From contig DJSP01000025.1 in the NCBI GenBank assembly GCA_002438065.1, positions 1 through 7,272 of the forward strand: 7,272 bases of DNA. Direction: 5' to 3'. A program made the position numbers and the translations under genes. Within the stretch, counting starts at the first letter, position 1, and the number at the start of each line of letters is the position of its first letter. This document shows positions 1 through 7,075 of this stretch, piece by piece. The notes below the pieces were generated by a model. The model searched no databases and had not been told where the DNA came from. It saw only the letters and a program-made list of their open reading frames with translations. The DNA comes from Caryophanales bacterium UBA6331. GTDB lineage: Bacteria > Bacillota_I > Bacilli_A > RF39 > UBA660.

Positions 1-30
1 AAAACTTTTCACACTATCATTCTAAAATTA

Positions 31-59
31 ATTTTACTTTATTTTAGTTATTATTTCAA
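31..59 (-). promoter_or_regulatory. Candidate sigma-A promoter for a gene beyond the left edge
   Basis: Read on the minus strand there is TTGAAA (54-59), a 17-base spacer and TAAAAT (31-36). Each hexamer matches the sigma-A consensus at five of six bases, and the spacing is ideal. It lies downstream of the rsmG terminator and points leftward, so it would start a separate transcript whose coding part is outside the window. In DNA this AT-rich such matches also arise by chance. I see nothing else in 1-118. Confidence 0.35.
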
Positions 60-118
60 TGGAAAAAATTTAGTTTTTAGTTATTGATGTAAAAAGGTAG
101 TAAAAAATATTTTATGAT

Positions 119-154
119 AAAAAAAAGCAAAGGCACTATAATAATACTTTTGCT
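119..154 (-). terminator. Rho-independent terminator after rsmG
   Basis: On the minus strand, just after the rsmG stop, AGCAAAAG and CCTTTGCT can pair (AGCAAA with TTTGCT, plus a G-C pair past a bulged A; arms 126-154). An uninterrupted run of eight T follows (119-126). A stem directly followed by a T tract is the classic intrinsic terminator layout. It ends the mnmE-mnmG-rsmG transcript. Confidence 0.75.
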
Positions 155-157
155 AAA

Positions 158-862
158 TTATTTTAGAGGTTTTTTAATTATTTTATCGTAATTTCTTGGA
201 TAAATAGATGGTGTTTCATTTACTTTTGTTATTTTAATTAACGTTCTTAGGGATTCTTCTTTTGGTAAATTAAATTTTTGAATATTAACTATTTCTCCAC
301 CTAATATTTTAATGCCTGACTTACTATTTTCTAATTCAGCACTGGCATCTGCTTTCATTAAAACTAAGTTACCACCTATTTTTAGAAATGGTATACATAA
401 TTCATCTAAAACTGGCATATTTGATACTGCTCTTGCGACAACTAAGTCATATTTGTTACCGGTTTTAAAGTAATTTTCAGCTCGGTCATTAATCACATCT
501 ATACCTGTTAAGTTTAATTCGTTAATAACATATCTTTGAAATTCACTTTTTTTATTATTGCTATCTAATAAGGTTAAATTTAAATTAGGATAAACTATTT
601 TGATAACTATTCCAGGAAATCCACCACCTGAACCAACATCTAAAACAGATAAATTTTGGGTTAAATCAACTATTTTAGTTAAGGTTAATGAGTCATAAAA
701 GTGTTTTAAATAAATACTTTCTTTGTCAGTAATAGCAGTTATATTAGTATGTTTGTTATAGTCAATTAAAATGTTAGCATATTTTTCTAGGGATTCTAAT
801 TGATTGGCGGTTAAACTTATTCCTAATTTTGATAATTCATTAATAAATTCTTCTTTATTCAT
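158..862 (-). CDS. rsmG: 16S rRNA (guanine-N7) methyltransferase RsmG (GidB)
   Basis: RsmG uses S-adenosylmethionine to methylate N7 of G527 (E. coli numbering) in 16S rRNA, in the 530 loop of the small subunit; loss gives low-level streptomycin resistance in several bacteria. The 234-residue length is normal for the family. Visible motifs are NKHTNITAITD (36-46), KHFYDSL (53-59), the SAM-binding loop LDVGSGGGFPG (74-84) and ARAVSNMP (143-150), in the family order. The ATG at 860-862 overlaps the 3' end of mnmG by 8 bases, and a GGA-containing purine run lies about 8 bases upstream within mnmG, so translation is probably coupled. It is the last gene of the operon and a terminator follows directly. 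The identification is secure from motifs and gene order. Confidence 0.97.
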   Translation of the reverse strand: MNKEEFINELSKLGISLTANQLESLEKYANILIDYNKHTNITAITDKESIYLKHFYDSLTLTKIVDLTQNLSVLDVGSGGGFPGIVIKIVYPNLNLTLLDSNNKKSEFQRYVINELNLTGIDVINDRAENYFKTGNKYDLVVARAVSNMPVLDELCIPFLKIGGNLVLMKADASAELENSKSGIKILGGEIVNIQKFNLPKEESLRTLIKITKVNETPSIYPRNYDKIIKKPLK

Positions 863-2714
863 GAGGATATTCCTTTTTTAAATAGATTGAAAGAACAGAT
901 ATATCAACTGGATTAACACCACTTATTCTTGATGCTTGAGCGACTGTTCTAGGGTGAACTTGTTTTAATTTACTACGAGCTTCACTGGCAAGATTCTTAA
1001 CTTTATCATAATCAATATCTTCAGGGATTTCTTTTTCCTCAAGTTTTAATAACTTCTCTGCTTCTTGCTCTTCTTTAGCAATATATCCTTCATATTTAAC
1101 AGCAAATGTGACTTGTTCTTTTACTTCATCGCTATAATCAGTTGGTACTAAATTATTTTCGATTAATAAATCTAATGTGATTTCAGGGCGTTTTAATAAT
1201 TCATATAAACTTACTCCACTATTTAAAGTAACTATTTCTTTTAATGATGCAGGAATTGTGCTTGGAGTAATACGAGTTTCTTTTAGATAATTTAATAGTT
1301 CTTGAATATTTGATAATTTTTTTTGTAAACGATTATGTTGTTCTTCAGATATTAAACCTACTTGATACCCATAGTCTCTTAATCTTATATCAGCGTTATC
1401 ATGTCTAAGTAATAAACGATATTCAGCACGTGATGTTAATAGTCGATATGGTTCTTTTGTTCCTTTGGTTACTAAGTCGTCAATTAATACACCAATGTAT
1501 GATTCGTTTCTTTTTAGGATTAATGGATCTTTTCCTTGTAATTTAAGGCCAGCATTTATACCAGCAATTATTCCTTGACCGGCTGCTTCTTCGTATCCAC
1601 TTGTTCCATTAATTTGTCCGGCTGTAAATAAGTTATTGATTACTTTTGTTTCTAAAAATGGCTTTAATTGTAAGGGATTTATGGCATCATATTCAATAGC
1701 ATAAGCATATTTTAATATTTTAGCGTGCTCTAATCCAGGAAGACTATGAACCATTAATTCTTGAACGTCTTCTGGCATACTTGTTGAAAATCCTTGTAAA
1801 TAAATATCGTCATAGTAAAGACTTTCTGGCTCTAAGAATAATTGATGTCTTTCTTTATCAGCAAAACGGACTACTTTATCTTCTATTGATGGACAATATC
1901 TAGGACCAATTCCTTCAGCATATCCACCATACATAGCAGATTTTGTTAGATTCTTTCTGATAATTTCATGTGTTTCAGGAGTTGTATAAACTATGTGACA
2001 TTTTATTTGTTTATCTTTGTCATATAAAGGGCCATTATCAAAGCTGAATGTCCAATAACAATCATCGCCACATTCTTCTTTTAATTTACTAAAATCGATA
2101 GTTGAACGATCTAATCTTTGCGGTGTACCTGTTTTTAATCTTTGAATTTCAAAACCATAGGATTTTAAAACATTACTTAAATTATTAGAACGTTTTTCAC
2201 CATGAGGGCCTTCTTCTTTACTAGTACTTCCTACTAATATTTTGCTTCTTAAGTAAGTACCTGTTGTTAAAATTAAGGCATCACATAAGATCTTTGTATT
2301 ATCAGCTAATATTATTCCTTTAATGGTGTCATTTTCGACTATTAAATTTTCAACCATTCCTTCAATTATAGTTAAGTTTTCAAGTGAGTTTAAGGCTTTT
2401 AACATTTCTCTTGGGTATGTTACTTTATCTCCTTGTGCACGTAATGACCTTACAGCAGGTCCTTTAGCATTATTAAGCATTTTTATTTGAATATGGGTTT
2501 TATCAGCTATTTTGCCCATTAATCCACCTAATGCGTCAATTTCACGAACCACGATACCTTTGGCTGTTCCACCAATAGATGGATTACATGGCATATCGGC
2601 TATATTTTTTATATTAGCAGTAACTAATGCGGTTTTTAGGCCCATTTTGGCTGAAGCATTGGCTGCTTCACATCCAGCATGACCACCACCGACAACTATT
2701 ACATCATATTTCAT
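855..2714 (-). CDS. mnmG: tRNA uridine-34 carboxymethylaminomethyl enzyme MnmG (GidA)
   Basis: MnmG is the FAD- and NADH-dependent partner of MnmE. The complex adds an aminomethyl or carboxymethylaminomethyl group to C5 of wobble uridine 34 in tRNAs reading two-codon boxes, using methylene-tetrahydrofolate and glycine or ammonium. The 619 residues fit the full-length family (about 620-630). Seen in order: the dinucleotide-binding loop VVGGGHAG (7-14), CNPSIGG (43-49), KGPAVRSLRAQ (84-94), LKTGTPQR (193-200), GIGPRYCPSIEDK (268-280), and a C-terminal stretch ending in QASRISGVNPVDI near the stop that contacts MnmE/tRNA in the family. The start is supported by AAGGAA (2721-2726), which overlaps the mnmE stop codon and sits six bases before the ATG. 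Mid operon: 10 bases after mnmE and overlapping rsmG. No breaks or missing motifs. Confidence 0.98.
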   Translation of the reverse strand: MKYDVIVVGGGHAGCEAANASAKMGLKTALVTANIKNIADMPCNPSIGGTAKGIVVREIDALGGLMGKIADKTHIQIKMLNNAKGPAVRSLRAQGDKVTYPREMLKALNSLENLTIIEGMVENLIVENDTIKGIILADNTKILCDALILTTGTYLRSKILVGSTSKEEGPHGEKRSNNLSNVLKSYGFEIQRLKTGTPQRLDRSTIDFSKLKEECGDDCYWTFSFDNGPLYDKDKQIKCHIVYTTPETHEIIRKNLTKSAMYGGYAEGIGPRYCPSIEDKVVRFADKERHQLFLEPESLYYDDIYLQGFSTSMPEDVQELMVHSLPGLEHAKILKYAYAIEYDAINPLQLKPFLETKVINNLFTAGQINGTSGYEEAAGQGIIAGINAGLKLQGKDPLILKRNESYIGVLIDDLVTKGTKEPYRLLTSRAEYRLLLRHDNADIRLRDYGYQVGLISEEQHNRLQKKLSNIQELLNYLKETRITPSTIPASLKEIVTLNSGVSLYELLKRPEITLDLLIENNLVPTDYSDEVKEQVTFAVKYEGYIAKEEQEAEKLLKLEEKEIPEDIDYDKVKNLASEARSKLKQVHPRTVAQASRISGVNPVDISVLSIYLKKEYPHE

Positions 2715-2724
2715 TTTTTATTCC

Positions 2725-4077
2725 TTACTTTCCTAAACAAAATTTTGAGAATAATTCATCTAATAAATCATCTTTATATGTTGCACCAATTATTTCACCT
2801 AATGTTTCATAGGTATTTTTTAAATCAATTGTGAACATATCGATTGGAACATTCTCATAATTATTATATATATTTTCTATCATATCTTTAGCTTTAGTTA
2901 TTAATGCGATTTGTCTAGCGTTTGAAAGATATGTGTAGTCATCTTGTTCTATTTCATTAAGATTAAATAATCTCTTTATTTCATTTTTTAAATTGGTTAA
3001 TCCTTCATAATTTAAGGTATTACCAGTTATTATGTTATAGTTTGACAATTTGGTTATGTCTAATTTGTTATCTAAATCGTTTTTATTAATAAAGATAATA
3101 GATTGTTTTGTTTGTAATTCTTTGATTGTTTCTAGATCTTCACTCGATAGTTCTTCATTATTATTTAGTACGTAAATTATTAAATCGGCTTCGTCGATCA
3201 TTTTTAAACTTTTTTCGACACCAATTTGCTCGACGATATCGTTAGTTTTTCTAATTCCAGCAGTATCTATGATGTTTAACATTATTCCATCTAAATTAAT
3301 TTTACCTTCTACTATATCTCTTGTTGTTCCGGGAATATTTGTAACAATGGCTTTTTCTTCTTCTAATAAAGCATTTAAGATACTACTTTTACCAACGTTT
3401 GGTTTACCTACTAACGCGACTGAGATACCATCTTTAATTATTTTACCATTTTTAGAATTTGATAATAACTCATTTATTTTTTTATATACTTTGTCTATTA
3501 ATGGTTTTAATGATTCTTTGGTGTATTTTTCGCCTTCTTCATATTCTGGATAATCGATGTTAACTTCAATATTTGCTTGGATATCCATTATGTCTTTACG
3601 AATATCATTTATTTTGTTAGATAAATTTTTTGTTACTCCGTTAATAGCAAGTTTACGTGATTTTTCAGTTTGAGATGAGATTAAATCACTGATCGATTCG
3701 GCTTCAACTAGGTCTATTCTACCATTTAAAAAGGCTCTTTTGGTAAATTCACCCGGCTCTGCTTGGGTGCAGCCATTTAATAAAAGTAATTCTAAAATTT
3801 TATTGGTTGTAGCAGGTCCTCCATGAGAATTTATTTCAACTATATCTTCCATTGTAAATGTTTTTGGAGCTAGCATAACTGAAACTAAAACTTCATCTAT
3901 TATTTCTTTATTAAATACAATATGTCCATAGTGAATTGTGTGGGTTGGAACTTTGGTAAGATCTTTTCCATCAAATAAATTATTAACTATTTTTATGGCA
4001 TCTGGTCCACTAACTCTTATTATAGAAATGGCTCCAACACCTAAACTTGTAGATATTGCACATATAGTTGAATTCAT
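2725..4077 (-). CDS. mnmE: tRNA modification GTPase MnmE (TrmE)
   Basis: MnmE is the GTPase half of the MnmE-MnmG complex that modifies C5 of wobble uridine 34. The 450 residues match the family. Domains in order: an N-terminal tetrahydrofolate-binding domain (about 1-118, with EINSHGGPA at 81-89 and EPGEFTKRAFLNGRIDL at 107-123); a helical domain; and a Ras-like G domain inserted from about 215 to 370, with G1 GKPNVGKSS (224-232), TTRD (251-254), DTAG (271-274) and NKND (331-334). The helical domain then resumes to the diagnostic C-terminal FCLGK (446-450), with the catalytic Cys at 447. The ATG at 4075-4077 is preceded by GAGAG-type purines (4083-4090) and an extended -10 promoter, so this gene heads the operon. 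All key residues are present. Confidence 0.98.
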   Translation of the reverse strand: MNSTICAISTSLGVGAISIIRVSGPDAIKIVNNLFDGKDLTKVPTHTIHYGHIVFNKEIIDEVLVSVMLAPKTFTMEDIVEINSHGGPATTNKILELLLLNGCTQAEPGEFTKRAFLNGRIDLVEAESISDLISSQTEKSRKLAINGVTKNLSNKINDIRKDIMDIQANIEVNIDYPEYEEGEKYTKESLKPLIDKVYKKINELLSNSKNGKIIKDGISVALVGKPNVGKSSILNALLEEEKAIVTNIPGTTRDIVEGKINLDGIMLNIIDTAGIRKTNDIVEQIGVEKSLKMIDEADLIIYVLNNNEELSSEDLETIKELQTKQSIIFINKNDLDNKLDITKLSNYNIITGNTLNYEGLTNLKNEIKRLFNLNEIEQDDYTYLSNARQIALITKAKDMIENIYNNYENVPIDMFTIDLKNTYETLGEIIGATYKDDLLDELFSKFCLGK

Positions 4078-4103
4078 GGTATCACTCTCTTTCTTTCGTG
4101 CGT

Positions 4104-4112
4104 ATTATAACA
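4104..4112 (-). promoter_or_regulatory. Extended -10 promoter of the mnmE-mnmG-rsmG operon
   Basis: On the minus strand the sequence reads TGTTATAAT: a perfect TATAAT (4104-4109) preceded by the TGn extension. No good TTGACA lies 16-18 bases upstream; that position is the T tract of the preceding gene's terminator, which fits an extended -10 promoter not needing a -35 box. Transcription should start near 4097, giving a leader of about 20 bases. The operon can therefore be expressed independently of the upstream 230-residue gene. Confidence 0.75.
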
Positions 4113-4125
4113 CACTTGAATAATT

Positions 4126-4147
4126 AAAAAAAGGATTAAATTTAATC
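4126..4147 (-). terminator. Weak intrinsic terminator after the 230-residue gene
   Basis: A 14-base perfect palindrome (GATTAAATTTAATC, 4134-4147) is followed on the minus strand by a C and seven T (4126-4132). It lies 20 bases after the stop of the upstream gene and just ahead of the mnmE -10 box. The stem is short and AT-rich, so termination may be partial and allow some read-through into mnmE. Confidence 0.5.
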
Positions 4148-4166
4148 AGTTATATTATGATTTATA

Positions 4167-4859
4167 TTAATTCCTTTTATTTTTACGGTGTTTTGGAACT
4201 GATATTTTTTTAGTTTTGGAAATTGTTCCTTCGTTATAATAATTAGCTAGTGCATCTTTATACATCTTACCTATTTCGGCTAATTCTGTTTTTTTGTCAT
4301 TGTTTGCTAAGTCTGTAACAGATCTTGCTTGATGCATTACTTCTTTTGTGTACCATTTTAAGTCAAATAGAATGTTTTTAACTAAAAGTTCTTTTTTTAA
4401 TATTTCGAGGAAATATGGAAATAAGCAATTTGTTTCATCAAGATACTCGTTGTTTATTAATTGTTTATTTAATATGACTAATTCTTCTCTATTTGTTAAA
4501 TTTCTAAATTTATTTAAATCAATGATGCTTTCATCTAAATAGGCATATTTGCTAGTTGATAATGCAAAATAATTATCTTCATTAACTTTGATAGTTATAA
4601 AATTAGTGTAATGTTTGTTATGTTTTTTTGATAAGGCTTTTAAATAATCATTGGTATTTATTTTTATATTATAGATTGGCTTTAATATTTGATATAATTC
4701 GAATGCGTCTAGACTTTCTATTTTTGTATAAAGTATGTCATTTGATCTTTTTAGATAATCTTTTATTGATGATATAAAATTGGTTACATCATAATTACCG
4801 CTATTAATTTCATTTAATGTATCTTCTTTTAAAGTGATTGGTTTTAGAATTAATTTCAT
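4167..4859 (-). CDS. Hypothetical protein, 230 residues, basic C-terminal tail
   Basis: I do not recognise this protein. It has no signal peptide, no clear membrane segment and no nucleotide-binding loop. It is charged, rich in Asn, Lys and Leu, and reads as mixed alpha/beta to about residue 200. A very basic end follows (about 214-230, finishing HRKNKRN) that could contact RNA or DNA; this is inference from charge only. A start at 4857-4859 is well supported: an AGGGAAGGA ribosome-binding site (4867-4875) lies just upstream, preceded by an extended -10 promoter with a leader of under 25 bases. It is transcribed in the same direction as mnmE but has its own promoter and terminator. In related bacteria jag (KH/R3H RNA-binding protein) often precedes mnmE; I could not see the GxxGxxL loop or R3H motif, so I do not call it jag. 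An intact, real gene of unknown role. Confidence 0.8.
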   Translation of the reverse strand: MKLILKPITLKEDTLNEINSGNYDVTNFISSIKDYLKRSNDILYTKIESLDAFELYQILKPIYNIKINTNDYLKALSKKHNKHYTNFITIKVNEDNYFALSTSKYAYLDESIIDLNKFRNLTNREELVILNKQLINNEYLDETNCLFPYFLEILKKELLVKNILFDLKWYTKEVMHQARSVTDLANNDKKTELAEIGKMYKDALANYYNEGTISKTKKISVPKHRKNKRN

Positions 4860-4883
4860 AATATGATCCTTCCCTATAAATTC

Positions 4884-4892
4884 ATTGTACCA
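4884..4892 (-). promoter_or_regulatory. Extended -10 promoter of the 230-residue gene
   Basis: The minus strand reads TGGTACAAT, a TGn extension before TACAAT (4884-4889), 24 bases ahead of the ATG. No convincing -35 hexamer is present at normal spacing. The box lies in the left copy of a long inverted repeat (4875-4907) and at the centre of a dyad: TAGAAATT (4893-4900) and AATTTATA (4875-4882), read on the minus strand, pair at seven of eight bases across a 10-base gap. A repressor bound there would block the promoter; that is inference. Confidence 0.6.
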
Positions 4893-4907
4893 AATTTCTA
4901 ACGAAAA
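4884..4907 (+). repeat. Left copy of 24-base inverted repeat
   Basis: Read on the minus strand it is TTTTCGTTA, G, AAATTT, G, GTACAAT. The copy at 7191-7214 on the plus strand has T and A at the two variable places, giving 22 of 24 matches in inverted orientation. After a three-base mismatch, TTTATA (4875-4880) also matches at the same spacing on the outer side. The similarity stops abruptly on the inner side. It coincides with the promoter of the 230-residue gene. Confidence 0.8.
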
Positions 4908-4943
4908 GTCTTTGATTTAAAATAAATAATTGCAAAATAAAAA

Positions 4944-4991
4944 GTGTTGAATTATTATAATATCCGACAAAAGAGATTAAATAATCAACAC
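4944..4991 (+). repeat. Hairpin in the left flank of the IS91-type element
   Basis: GTGTTGAATTATT (4944-4956) pairs with AATAATCAACAC (4980-4991), 12 pairs with one bulged A, around a 23-base loop. It lies between the chromosomal promoter and the recombinase gene, where a terIS end with a subterminal hairpin would be expected. The left arm also contains TATAAT (4956-4961), a possible -10 box for the recombinase, but no -35 lies at standard spacing (TTGCAA at 4930-4935 is 20 bases away). There is no T tract, so it is not an obvious terminator. Confidence 0.5.
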
Positions 4992-5053
4992 ATTTCTCAT
5001 TATACACTATATTTTGGAAATTTAAAGATTAAATTACTCTCTTTTAGTTAATT

Positions 5054-5059
5054 GGAGGG
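5054..5059 (+). promoter_or_regulatory. Strong ribosome-binding site of the recombinase gene
   Basis: GGAGGG stands nine bases before the ATG at 5069 and is the strongest Shine-Dalgarno match I noticed in the window. It fixes the recombinase start. Confidence 0.8.
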
Positions 5060-5068
5060 AGTTTTTTT

Positions 5069-5917
5069 ATGAATACTGATAAGAATCAAGAAAAATGGAT
5101 TAATTTAGTCCATGAAAATTTAAAATTAAGAGGAAGGAGCGAAGTAACATTTATTAACTATAAATCTGCTTTAAAAAGATTTTTTAATTTCTATGATAGT
5201 TCAATTTATATTAAAAAGTTAAAAGAAACTGATATTATTAATTTTTTAAATAATGAATATTTAATTCCTAATAAATCTAAATATTCTTATAATTTAGCTA
5301 TAGCTTCCATTAGACTATTATATTTAGTTTGTTTTAATATTTCTTTAAATAATTTTTTACTACCATCTAGTAAACTTATTAAAAAAATACCTAGAATATT
5401 ACCTAAAGAAGATTTTTTAAAAATATTTAATAATGAACATAATTTAAAACATAAGTGTTGGCTTATTCTTGCCTTTTGTTCAGGACTTAGAGTTGATGAG
5501 GTTTCTAAAGTTAAAGTTGAAGATATTAATTCAAAAGAGCATAAAATTAAAGTGTTAGGAAAAGGAAATAAAGAAAGATATACTTTTATTCCAGATATTA
5601 CTATCAAATTATTAAGAGTATATTGTAAACAAAATAATATAAAAAGTGGTTCTTTATTTAAAGGCACAAATGGCAAAGAATTTATGAATAATAAAACAAT
5701 TATCAATTATTTTTCAGTTATAAAATATGAATATAATTTAGATAATAATATTTCTTTTCATAGTTTAAGACATTCTTTTGCCACCTATTATTTAGCTAAT
5801 GGTGGTTCCTTGCTAACACTTCAATCAATGCTTGGACACAAAAATCTAAATACAACAACTATTTATCTACATTTATCACAAAATTTTAATGCACTTGAAG
5901 GTATTAAATATGTCTAA
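5069..5917 (+). CDS. Tyrosine recombinase (phage integrase/Xer-like) of the IS91-type element
   Basis: Tyrosine recombinases cut and rejoin DNA through a covalent 3'-phosphotyrosine. At 282 residues this is a compact two-domain enzyme: an N-terminal SAM-like core-binding domain (about 8-90, with the usual LRGRSEVTFINYKSALKRF-type opening) and a C-terminal catalytic domain (about 110-275). All catalytic residues are visible: Arg141 in SGLRVDEV, Lys165 in LGKGNKER, His231 and Arg234 in HSLRH, His257 in LGHK, and the nucleophile Tyr266 in TTTIYLH. It overlaps the transposase gene by 8 bases, so the two are probably translated together. Similar recombinase genes upstream of the transposase are known in a subset of IS91-family elements; their role (resolving circular or cointegrate intermediates is one idea) is not settled to my knowledge. 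It is not a housekeeping XerC/D by context. Confidence 0.93.
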   Translation: MNTDKNQEKWINLVHENLKLRGRSEVTFINYKSALKRFFNFYDSSIYIKKLKETDIINFLNNEYLIPNKSKYSYNLAIASIRLLYLVCFNISLNNFLLPSSKLIKKIPRILPKEDFLKIFNNEHNLKHKCWLILAFCSGLRVDEVSKVKVEDINSKEHKIKVLGKGNKERYTFIPDITIKLLRVYCKQNNIKSGSLFKGTNGKEFMNNKTIINYFSVIKYEYNLDNNISFHSLRHSFATYYLANGGSLLTLQSMLGHKNLNTTTIYLHLSQNFNALEGIKYV

Positions 5918-7022
5918 GTTTACTATTCAAGATATATTTAATTCATATGGTGATGACTATATAAAAAAGCATAAGTTATCAAAAGAGCAATGGAAAGCAT
6001 TTAATGCCATAAGAAATTGTGGAACTAAAGAATTAGGTTATCATGTATGTATCTGTAATGAATGTGGCGAAGAATATTTCGGATATAATTCTTGTCGTAA
6101 TAGACATTGCCCTATGTGTCAAAATTATGCTAGAGAAAAATGGATTCAAAAAGAATCAAGTTATTTACTCAATTCAAAATACTTTCATATTGTCACAACT
6201 GTTCCTTATGAATTAAATGAAATATTTCTTCATAATCAGAAATTTTGCTATGATATATTATTTAAATCCACATCTGAATCTATCTTAAAGCTTGCACAAG
6301 ATCCAAAATGGTTAGGAGCAACTGTTGGAATAACTTCTATTCTACACACATGGGGACAAACAATGGAATTTCATCCTCATATTCATTCTATTGTTACAGG
6401 TGGAGGATTAAAAAATAATAAGTGGATAAAATGTGATAAAGATTATATTTTTAAAGTACAGGTTTTAGGCTCATTATTTAAGAAGAAATTTTTATATTAT
6501 TTAAAACACGAATTTGAAAGATTAAAATTACCAGATAAAATACAAAACTTACAATCATTTAACAAATTTATAGAACCACTATATCAAAAAACATGGATTA
6601 CTTATGTTGAGCCTCCGAAAGGAAAAGCAGAAAATGTAATTGAATATGTTGGAAGATATTCATTTAGAGTAGCAATGTCTAATAATAGAATAAAAAATAT
6701 CAATAATAATAAGATAACATTTGAATATAAAGATTATAAAGATAATGGTAAGATAAAAGAAATGACAATTAGTGCAGAAGAATTTATACGAAGATTTTTG
6801 ATTCATATTCTTCCAAATCATTTTACTAAAATTAAACATTATGGATTATTATCTAACAAAGGAAAAAAGAACAAAATAAAATTATGTCGATTATTAATTT
6901 CAAAAATATTAACAAATGAATTTATATCATCAATAGATAGAAAATTTCAAGAATTCACTTGTAATAAATGTGGTTCAAATAGTTTTAATTATTCATTTTA
7001 CTATAAAAATAAACGGGCGTAA
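5910..7022 (+). CDS. IS91-family HUH transposase
   Basis: This is a 370-residue Y2-type HUH transposase, which nicks one DNA strand and links to the 5' end through tyrosine. Seen in order: an N-terminal zinc domain with CICNECG and SCRNRHCPMC (Cys47, 49, 52, 62, 67, 70 and His66); the metal site HPHIH followed by SIVTGGG (His155, 157, 159); the paired tyrosines in YVGRYSFRVAMSN (Tyr246 and Tyr250, close to Tyr249/253 of IS91); EFIRRFLIHILP and HYGLL, typical of the family; and a C-terminal CNKC pair (351-354). I chose the ATG at 5910 over one at 5889 because GAAGG (5897-5901) lies 8 bases before it and the zinc-domain lead-in fits; the earlier start would add seven residues. It overlaps the recombinase by 8 bases. 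No frameshift or missing catalytic residue is seen. Confidence 0.95.
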   Translation: MSKFTIQDIFNSYGDDYIKKHKLSKEQWKAFNAIRNCGTKELGYHVCICNECGEEYFGYNSCRNRHCPMCQNYAREKWIQKESSYLLNSKYFHIVTTVPYELNEIFLHNQKFCYDILFKSTSESILKLAQDPKWLGATVGITSILHTWGQTMEFHPHIHSIVTGGGLKNNKWIKCDKDYIFKVQVLGSLFKKKFLYYLKHEFERLKLPDKIQNLQSFNKFIEPLYQKTWITYVEPPKGKAENVIEYVGRYSFRVAMSNNRIKNINNNKITFEYKDYKDNGKIKEMTISAEEFIRRFLIHILPNHFTKIKHYGLLSNKGKKNKIKLCRLLISKILTNEFISSIDRKFQEFTCNKCGSNSFNYSFYYKNKRA

Positions 7023-7049
7023 CTAAATAAATTAATTTTTTGATAATTC

Positions 7050-7067
7050 GAGAAACAAAAGTTTCTC
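7050..7067 (+). repeat. Perfect hairpin downstream of the transposase, candidate oriIS
   Basis: GAGAAAC (7050-7056), an AAAA loop and GTTTCTC (7061-7067) form a perfect seven-pair stem, 28 bases after the transposase stop. No T tract follows; a G-rich run (ATGGGGTAAGGGG) does. In IS91 elements the replication-origin end with its hairpin lies just beyond the transposase stop, which fits this position. The octamer TTTCTCAT that ends this hairpin also occurs at 4993-5000, right after the left hairpin. The role is inferred from position, not from a recognised oriIS sequence. Confidence 0.45.
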
Positions 7068-7075
7068 ATGGGGTA

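Noticed and set aside
2627..4123. Plus-strand open frames at 2627-2812, 3269-3553 and 3938-4123
   Set aside because: They lie opposite mnmG and mnmE, which carry full family motifs, and encode no recognisable protein.
4348..4542. Plus-strand open frame opposite the 230-residue gene
   Set aside because: Short, no ribosome site noticed, and antisense to a gene with a clear promoter and Shine-Dalgarno.
5000..5008. TTATACACT as a DnaA box near a possible origin
   Set aside because: Single site with one mismatch to TTATNCACA, and no cluster of further boxes; it also lies within the mobile element's flank.
5287..5706. Minus-strand 139-residue open frame
   Set aside because: It is antisense to the catalytic domain of the recombinase, whose active-site residues are all intact.
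5889..5909. Earlier in-frame ATG for the transposase adding seven residues
   Set aside because: It has no ribosome-binding site, while the ATG at 5910 has GAAGG 8 bases ahead and gives family-like numbering for the tyrosines.
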